6,106 nucleotides of DNA from Chloroflexota bacterium (GTDB lineage Bacteria > Chloroflexota > Anaerolineae > Anaerolineales > UBA4823): the NCBI GenBank assembly GCA_030636125.1, contig DAOVXM010000174.1:1-6106 (forward strand), written 5' to 3'. The position numbers and the translations under genes are program-made. Position 1 is the stretch's first letter, and each line of letters begins with the position of its first letter. The notes below the pieces were generated by a model that was not told the DNA's origin, made no database searches, and saw only the letters and a program-made list of their open reading frames with translations. Below, in pieces: positions 5,789 through 6,106 of this stretch.

Positions 5789-6106
5789 GTGAGCTCAAAC
5801 AACAACCAACCTTTACTCGAAATTCAAAATTTGAAGACATACTTTTATACCGAGGACGGCATAGTAAAAGCCGTCGACGGTGTGGATTTTTCAGTCTATC
5901 CAGGAGAAGTGATGGGACTGGTTGGCGAATCCGGCTGTGGGAAAAGCGTCACCTCCCTATCGATCATGCGGCTGATCGGTATTCCCGGGAAAGTAGTGGA
6001 TGGTGAGATATTCTTTGAGGGCAGGGACCTGCTGAAACTTTCTGAAGGGGAGATGGTCGACATGCGCGGCAACCGCATATCGATGGTCTTCCAACAGCCC
6101 CAATCG
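5789..6106 (+). CDS. ABC transporter ATP-binding protein, DppD/OppD type (partial, 3' end outside window)
   Basis: Nucleotide-binding subunit that powers the importer by ATP hydrolysis on the cytoplasmic side. The first 106 codons are present and the frame is open at the window end. The start is GTG 5789, the only plausible initiation codon after the in-frame stop at 5759; GGAG at 5777-5780 lies eight bases upstream. The N-terminus is family-typical: [20 protein letters not shown] (9-28), then VDFSVYPGE. The Walker A motif is GESGCGKS (46-53), with GESGCGKS being the usual Dpp/Opp form. The Q-loop glutamine is Q102 in MVFQQPQS, where most relatives have FQDP. Walker B, signature and H-loop lie beyond the window. 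It follows the unknown small gene by 38 bp, and a DppF-type partner ATPase is expected downstream. Confidence 0.93.
   Translation, partial: MSSNNNQPLLEIQNLKTYFYTEDGIVKAVDGVDFSVYPGEVMGLVGESGCGKSVTSLSIMRLIGIPGKVVDGEIFFEGRDLLKLSEGEMVDMRGNRISMVFQQPQS

Noticed and set aside
5767..6006. 79-aa frame overlapping the ATPase start
   Set aside because: It overlaps in a different frame the segment that encodes an unmistakable ABC ATPase N-terminus with Walker A.

Overview
This window carries most of one peptide/nickel-type (Dpp/Opp-like) ABC importer operon, all genes on the + strand. In order they are an extracytoplasmic solute-binding lipoprotein (346-2397), a DppB/OppB-type permease with an unusually large extracytoplasmic insertion (2703-4232), a DppC/OppC-type permease (4267-5208), a small unrecognised gene (about 5361-5750) whose upstream part looks frame-broken, and the first 106 codons of a DppD/OppD-type ATPase (5789 to the window end). 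A second ATPase (DppF type) would be expected just outside the window.

The organism is most likely a member of the Chloroflexota, class Anaerolineae. This inference rests on the binding-protein N-terminus: a lipobox ending in LAAC, then a Thr/Pro/Glu-rich linker containing ETIIETVIVTEFVEG and VTPTPEP, a style I associate with Anaerolineae binding proteins. Base composition is moderate. Nothing in the window is diagnostic of a particular species.

Region by region: positions 1-345 are regulatory. A good sigma70-type promoter with an extended -10 (96-124) is abutted on its upstream side by four tandem repeats of about 11 bp (53-95), the layout used by OmpR/PhoB-family response regulators. A leader of about 215 nt with a small hairpin follows. 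A strong Rho-independent terminator (2427-2462) lies directly after the binding-protein gene, so that gene is probably transcribed in excess of the membrane components. The 240 bases between terminator and permease hold no gene. The two permeases are 34 bp apart. The stretch 5209-5360 holds a perfect 11-bp inverted repeat and a hydrophobic short reading frame that seems to belong to the gene at 5361 in another frame.

Working model: the lipoprotein captures an oligopeptide or similar solute outside the membrane and delivers it to the two-permease channel, and the ATPases drive import. The substrate cannot be read from sequence. The points most worth a second look are the phased repeats at the promoter, the roughly 165-residue insertion in the first permease with an AT-rich patch inside it, and the unknown, possibly broken membrane-anchored protein between permease and ATPase. 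I found no mobile element, CRISPR array, tRNA or rRNA, and no sign of a wholly new kind of system.
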